From assembly GCA_903892355.1 (NCBI GenBank), contig CAITIE010000041.1:1-58382 (forward strand): DNA of 58,382 bases, read 5' to 3'. Within the stretch, counting starts at the first letter, position 1. Every line of letters starts with the position of its first letter. Below, in pieces: positions 54,976 to 58,382 of this stretch. This stretch comes from an uncultured Pirellula sp. Lineage in GTDB: Bacteria; Planctomycetota; Planctomycetia; Pirellulales; Pirellulaceae. Both the position numbers and the translations under genes were made by a program. A model generated the notes under the pieces. It was not told the DNA's origin. It was given only the letters and a program-made list of their open reading frames with translations, and ran no database searches.

Positions 54976-56127
54976 TTATGAAGTCGTGTCCCACCGAATC
55001 AAGCTCGACGTATCGAGGGACTGAATCCAGTAGCTTGTGTGCCGATCCAGTTGTTCGGCGCATTTTTGATAGACTTCCAGCGGACCGCCAAAAGGGTCGC
55101 TGATCTCCCCGCCATCCTCTGCGATCAAGTGCACTTTGAAGGCGGTTTCTGGCCATTGCGAAACGATGACGTTTCGATGCCGTTGCCCCATGGCCAGGAT
55201 CAAGTCGGCTTGTTCGACCAAATGCGAGTTGAGTTGGGTGCTTTGGTGATCGTCGAGCGACGTCTGGTAGGCGCGGATCGCTTGCAAAGCACCATGCGAT
55301 GCGGGGTCCCCGCCAAAGGCGGACACGCCGGCGGAGATGGCAACAATGGGAGATGATTTTTGAGAGGCCAATTCGGGAAACTGCTCAGCGATCTTCTTTC
55401 TCATCAATGCGGATGCCATCGGTGAGCGACATGTGTTCCCGGTACAGACGAACAATATCACGAGCTGGGAGAGCGCATCTAAATGCTCGCGAGTGACGAT
55501 TCCCGAACGTACCACGCGGCCTCGATTGCCTTCGATGCCAACGACCGTCGGAATACCCGGCGACTCCACCATCCCTGCATCGATCGCCAACACCGATTGG
55601 CCGGGTATCAAATCCCCAATGGAGTAGGCTGCATCGATTTCTCGAGTGGTTTTGCTTGATGGTGCGATCGCACAGACCAGCGGACCGGAAACCAGCCTCG
55701 TGATGTGATGCAAAACATCATGCGATGGGAGCCATAGTCGGTACTCCCCTTCAGTCGACATCAATTTCTCAACCACAGATTTCGGAAGACATCGAAGGGA
55801 GCTGAACGGATGCGAACTGCCGTGCTGCAGGACCAACGGTCCAGGCCACGCTTTGCGGATCAGACGCCTCGCAGCACTCTTAAGGTCGGGGACCATGTCG
55901 AGCACTTCGTCTGGAGAACGCGAGATCACCGTCAATGGCAAATCTTGGTTCACCGCTCCGATGCGGTGAAGCTGATCGACCGCGATGGGATTCAATGCGC
56001 TCGCGACCAGTACATAACAGGTCTCCGTGGGGACGGCGACCACATGCCCTTCTGCTATCGCTTGTACGGCCAAATGGATCACGTCTCGCGGATCATCCGA
56101 CCGTCTCCAATCCAGAATTTTTGTCAT
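54976..56127 (-). CDS. YrdC-like domain fused to low-molecular-weight (arginine) phosphatase
   Basis: A 383-residue fusion. Residues about 1-215 resemble TsaC/Sua5/YrdC (VVAVPTETCYVLVASALNPI; AWPGPLVL), but the lysine and arginine of the KxRP motif and the SxN motif are replaced (RIGAVNQDLPL; PLVCAIAPSSK) by eye alignment. It therefore may not make threonylcarbamoyl-AMP. Residues about 225-383 are an intact LMW phosphatase: ILFVCTGNTCRSPMASALMR with the CX5R loop and a general-acid Asp in EISDPFGGPLEVY. The loop CTGNTCRS has threonine where tyrosine phosphatases usually have isoleucine, as in YwlE. Gene order with rpiB resembles Bacillus ywlC-ywlE-ywlF. The start overlaps the preceding small ORF by 4 bp. 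Confidence 0.85.
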   Translation of the reverse strand: MTKILDWRRSDDPRDVIHLAVQAIAEGHVVAVPTETCYVLVASALNPIAVDQLHRIGAVNQDLPLTVISRSPDEVLDMVPDLKSAARRLIRKAWPGPLVLQHGSSHPFSSLRCLPKSVVEKLMSTEGEYRLWLPSHDVLHHITRLVSGPLVCAIAPSSKTTREIDAAYSIGDLIPGQSVLAIDAGMVESPGIPTVVGIEGNRGRVVRSGIVTREHLDALSQLVILFVCTGNTCRSPMASALMRKKIAEQFPELASQKSSPIVAISAGVSAFGGDPASHGALQAIRAYQTSLDDHQSTQLNSHLVEQADLILAMGQRHRNVIVSQWPETAFKVHLIAEDGGEISDPFGGPLEVYQKCAEQLDRHTSYWIQSLDTSSLIRWDTTS

Positions 56128-56321
56128 TCGCGCTCTCTAGCGAGGATCTCCCCAGCCTTCACTCCCAGCATCCACCCCGGCACGCCCGCGGGACCTCCCA
56201 GTACGAGAAACTCTTTACAGGGAACGCTCTCGGCAGGGAGCTCTGCTCGCTCCAATCCTGCATTGTACCCTATCCAACGAACCTGATGCACCCGTGTTTT
56301 TGGGGATGATTTCGGAGCCAT
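56124..56321 (-). CDS. Small ORF coupled to the YrdC/phosphatase gene
   Basis: A 65-residue frame whose TGA overlaps the next ATG as ATGA (56124-56127), a hallmark of translational coupling and the main reason to call it. The sequence (MAPKSSPKTRVHQVRWIGYN; SVPCKEFLVLGGPAGVPGWM; LGVKAGEILARERE) has no signal or membrane helix and matches no family I know. The ATG at 56321 is preferred over the TTG at 56327. A leader peptide or chance frame remains possible. Confidence 0.45.
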   Translation of the reverse strand: MAPKSSPKTRVHQVRWIGYNAGLERAELPAESVPCKEFLVLGGPAGVPGWMLGVKAGEILARERE

Positions 56322-56556
56322 CACCAACCGATCGTCAATACCGCCGAAGCGATCGGAACGCGGCGCGACAGACCCGAGGATTACCGAGATCCGATCGTTC
56401 GGGTCTGGCCGACTCGAACGCTTGGGCTAAACTGCTTGCTTCGCTGTCTTGCTTACCCCGACTCGTTTCCCCGGTTCAGGCTCACTGATTTGGGCTCGCT
56501 CTCACCGCCGCAACGGGTTGAACACCTCTACTACCGAACATTACCGAAATCTACCC

Positions 56557-58068
56557 ATGGCTGCTGCAAAAACCGCGATTTCTCCGACCCGTGCCGAGGA
56601 CTATCCAGAATGGTACCAGCAGGTCATCAAGGGAGCGGACCTCGCTGAAAATAGCGCCGTGCGAGGCTGCATGGTGATCAAGCCTTGGGGGTACTCGCTC
56701 TGGGAGAACATGCAAAAAGGACTCGATCGCATGTTCAAAGAAACCGGCCACCAAAACGCTTATTTTCCACTCTTCATCCCGATGAGCTTCTTGGAGAAAG
56801 AAGCCGAGCACGTCGAAGGGTTCGCTAAGGAATGCGCTGTCGTCACCCACCATCGACTTGAGCCAGACGGCAAGGGGGGACTCCGCCCCGCGGGCCCCCT
56901 CGAAGAACCACTGATCGTTCGCCCAACGAGCGAAACCATCATCGGTGCCACCTACGCCAAATGGGTTCAGTCCTACCGCGATCTCCCGATCTTGATCAAC
57001 CAATGGGCAAACGTCGTGCGCTGGGAGATGCGAACCCGCCTCTTCCTTAGAACGGCCGAGTTCCTATGGCAGGAAGGACACACGGTTCACGCCACCGCCG
57101 ACGAAGCCATGGAAGAAACACGGAAGATGCTCGATGTCTACACGGACTTTGCGGAAAACTACATGGCCATGCCGGTCATCCGCGGCGAGAAAACACCAGG
57201 CGAACGATTCCCCGGTGCCGTGACCACCTTGTCGATCGAAGCCATGATGCAAGACCGAAAAGCGCTCCAAGCAGGCACGTCCCACTTCCTGGGACAGAAT
57301 TTTTCCAAGGCTCAAGAGATCAAGTTCCAGAGCCAAGCCGGACAAATCGAATACGCATGGACAACGTCGTGGGGAGTCTCAACACGCCTGATCGGTGCGC
57401 TCATTATGACCCACTCCGACGATGATGGCCTGGTCCTGCCTCCTCGCTTGGCGCCCACCCAAGTCGTGATCATGCCGATCTATCGTGATGAAAACCAAAA
57501 AGCCGAAGTGCTGGCCTACTGCGACACTCTCCGAAAACAACTCGGCGTACTTTCGTACGCAGGAGAATCGCTCCGAATCGAGATCGATGCTCGCGATCTG
57601 CGCGGCGGGGAAAAGAAATGGTACCACGTCAAACGCGGGGTTCCTGTTCGCATCGAGGTCGGCCCGAAAGATATGGCCAACAACGCTGCCTTTGTCGCCC
57701 GACGCGATACCGGTGAGAGCAAATCGACTCCATTGGCCGAACTCATTGCCACCTTGCCCGAGTTACTGGCTAATATTCAAAGCAGCCTATTCCAAAAAGC
57801 CCTCGCCATGCGCGAAGCCAACACGGTGGAACTCAACAGCGAAGCCGAGTTTCGCGATTACTTCAAACCGGATGACGAACAAGGCCGCTCCAGCGGCGGC
57901 GGGTTTGCCAAGTGCTGGTTCGCCAGCGAACAAGATGTCCAGCCGCTGCTCGATGAACTCAAAGTCACCATCCGATGCATCCCCCTCGATGCACCCAAAG
58001 GCTCCGGCACCTGCTTCCTCACCGGCAAACCATCGACCACCCAAGCGATTTTTGCAAAGGCTTACTAA
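56557..58068 (+). CDS. proS: Prolyl-tRNA synthetase, archaeal/eukaryotic type
   Basis: Charges tRNA-Pro with proline. The 503-residue product is the short class II ProRS without the bacterial editing insert: AEDYPEWYQQVIKGADLAEN at the start, class II motif 2 in VVRWEMRTRLFLRTAEFLWQ with EGHT, and FLGQNFSKAQEIKFQ with YAWTTSWGVSTRLIGALIM (motif 3). The anticodon-binding domain reads LAPTQVVIMPIYRDENQKAE, and a C-terminal domain is present (SSGGGFAKCWFASEQDVQPL). This ProRS form is known in archaea, eukaryotes and some bacteria. The frame is open to 56449, but homology begins at 56557. Confidence 0.96.
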   Translation: MAAAKTAISPTRAEDYPEWYQQVIKGADLAENSAVRGCMVIKPWGYSLWENMQKGLDRMFKETGHQNAYFPLFIPMSFLEKEAEHVEGFAKECAVVTHHRLEPDGKGGLRPAGPLEEPLIVRPTSETIIGATYAKWVQSYRDLPILINQWANVVRWEMRTRLFLRTAEFLWQEGHTVHATADEAMEETRKMLDVYTDFAENYMAMPVIRGEKTPGERFPGAVTTLSIEAMMQDRKALQAGTSHFLGQNFSKAQEIKFQSQAGQIEYAWTTSWGVSTRLIGALIMTHSDDDGLVLPPRLAPTQVVIMPIYRDENQKAEVLAYCDTLRKQLGVLSYAGESLRIEIDARDLRGGEKKWYHVKRGVPVRIEVGPKDMANNAAFVARRDTGESKSTPLAELIATLPELLANIQSSLFQKALAMREANTVELNSEAEFRDYFKPDDEQGRSSGGGFAKCWFASEQDVQPLLDELKVTIRCIPLDAPKGSGTCFLTGKPSTTQAIFAKAY

Positions 58069-58121
58069 AAAATAATCCTGTGGAATACCAACGCCCCCTC
58101 CGCGCAATGTCCGGCTGCCAT

Positions 58122-58204
58122 CCGGCCTCGTGCCGGTGGAGCCACGACTGGATGCTACAAGGTAGCTGTCAGTTGTTGCTTCCACCGGGGTGAACCCGGC
58201 GGAA
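58122..58204. repeat. Pair of GC-rich hairpins
   Basis: ccggc-ctcgt-gccgg at 58122-58136, and ttccaccggg/cccggcggaa (58180-58189 with 58195-58204; one mismatch, 5-base loop). The second resembles a dispersed planctomycete intergenic hairpin. Without a T run it is a poor intrinsic terminator. Confidence 0.6.
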
Positions 58205-58264
58205 AGCGAGGACCACCAATCGTGATCTTAGCGCTGAGCATCATCGAGGTATCGGAGGAGCAGC

Positions 58265-58382
58265 GAGTACGAGTACGAGTACCGTCCGCAGAAGCGGACT
58301 GAGTACGAAATAAAACCCAAGCATCGCAGCTGATCTTTCCCCATCGTACTCCTGCTCGTGCTCAGCGGAGCGGTGCTCGTGC
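58265..58382. repeat. Two inverted GAGTAC/GAGCAC elements
   Basis: First element: gagtacgagtacgagtacc (58265-58283), the hairpin gtccgc-agaa-gcggac (58284-58299), then gagtacgaa. Second element on the opposite strand: gcacgagcaccgctccgctg followed by agcacgagcaggagtacg, read from 58382 down to 58345 and probably continuing beyond the window. Confidence 0.8.

Larger units (their letters stand above)
58069..58382. other. Repeat-rich region after proS, to window end
   Basis: No gene is seen in these 314 bp. The region contains two GC hairpins (58122-58136 and 58180-58204) and two GAGTAC/GAGCAC elements in opposite orientation (58265-58308 and 58345-58382, the latter cut by the window end). Confidence 0.6.

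Overview
The window looks like chromosomal DNA from a planctomycete, most likely of the Pirellula/Rhodopirellula branch. The evidence is gene content. There is a PSCyt1-DUF1549-DUF1553 cytochrome next to its DUF1501 partner, and there are secreted DUF1080, DUF1570, DUF2617 and DUF6288-like proteins. Many exported proteins carry twin-arginine or lipoprotein signals, and a Gfo/Idh/MocA oxidoreductase is among the exported enzymes. The prolyl-tRNA synthetase is of the archaeal/eukaryotic type, and menaquinone synthesis uses the futalosine pathway (mqnD). The intergenic repeats also resemble those I associate with this phylum. This assignment is inference from families, not from a database search.

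Layout. 1-3100: a short unexplained end, then alaS (minus). 3375-9218: an amino-acid permease, a large secreted PDZ/HEAT protein and a secreted metal amidohydrolase (plus). 9225-9515: a 155-bp-period direct repeat. 9551-12435: Gfo/Idh/MocA oxidoreductase, frr and pyrH (minus). 12685-18628: ilvE, a small Cys-rich lipoprotein, and the DUF1549/DUF1553 plus DUF1501 pair. 18663-23748: parvulin isomerase and mfd (minus). 23915-30634: a CocE-type hydrolase, mqnD, a DUF1080 protein and two coupled amidohydrolases, the second of which appears to have lost every metal ligand; a bidirectional terminator follows. 30738-32740: two divergent lipoproteins. 32763-37315: an accessory block with a DUF932 protein, a DEAH helicase, a decapitated IS3-like element and GAGTAC/GAGCAC repeats, ending just downstream of the 3' end of tRNA-Asp (37474-37547, minus). 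37934-43660 and on to 44172: a conserved secreted protein, a PP2C phosphatase overlapping a NUDIX gene tail to tail, a TauE-type exporter and accBC. 44346-49896: galT, glgA, DUF2617 and a DUF1570 metalloprotease-like protein. 50054-56321: a minus-strand operon (small ORF, YrdC/arginine-phosphatase-like fusion, rpiB, amidohydrolase, VWA membrane protein, MoxR). 56557-58068: proS, followed by repeats to the window end.

How it fits together. Much of the window is housekeeping (alaS, proS, frr, pyrH, mfd, accBC, ilvE, glgA, tRNA-Asp) mixed with planctomycete-specific secreted catabolic proteins. Four things stand out. First, ten loci carry 14-22-bp short tandem duplications, almost all in leaders or intergenic gaps. 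Second, a live amidohydrolase is coupled to a dead paralogue. Third, an apparently inactive TsaC-like domain is fused to a phosphatase whose active-site loop matches protein-arginine phosphatase YwlE, followed by rpiB as in the Bacillus ywlC-ywlE-ywlF cluster. Fourth, the DUF932-helicase pair lies in a decayed island against tRNA-Asp. Start codons were moved from the longest reading frame wherever homology, a ribosome site or a signal peptide argued for it.
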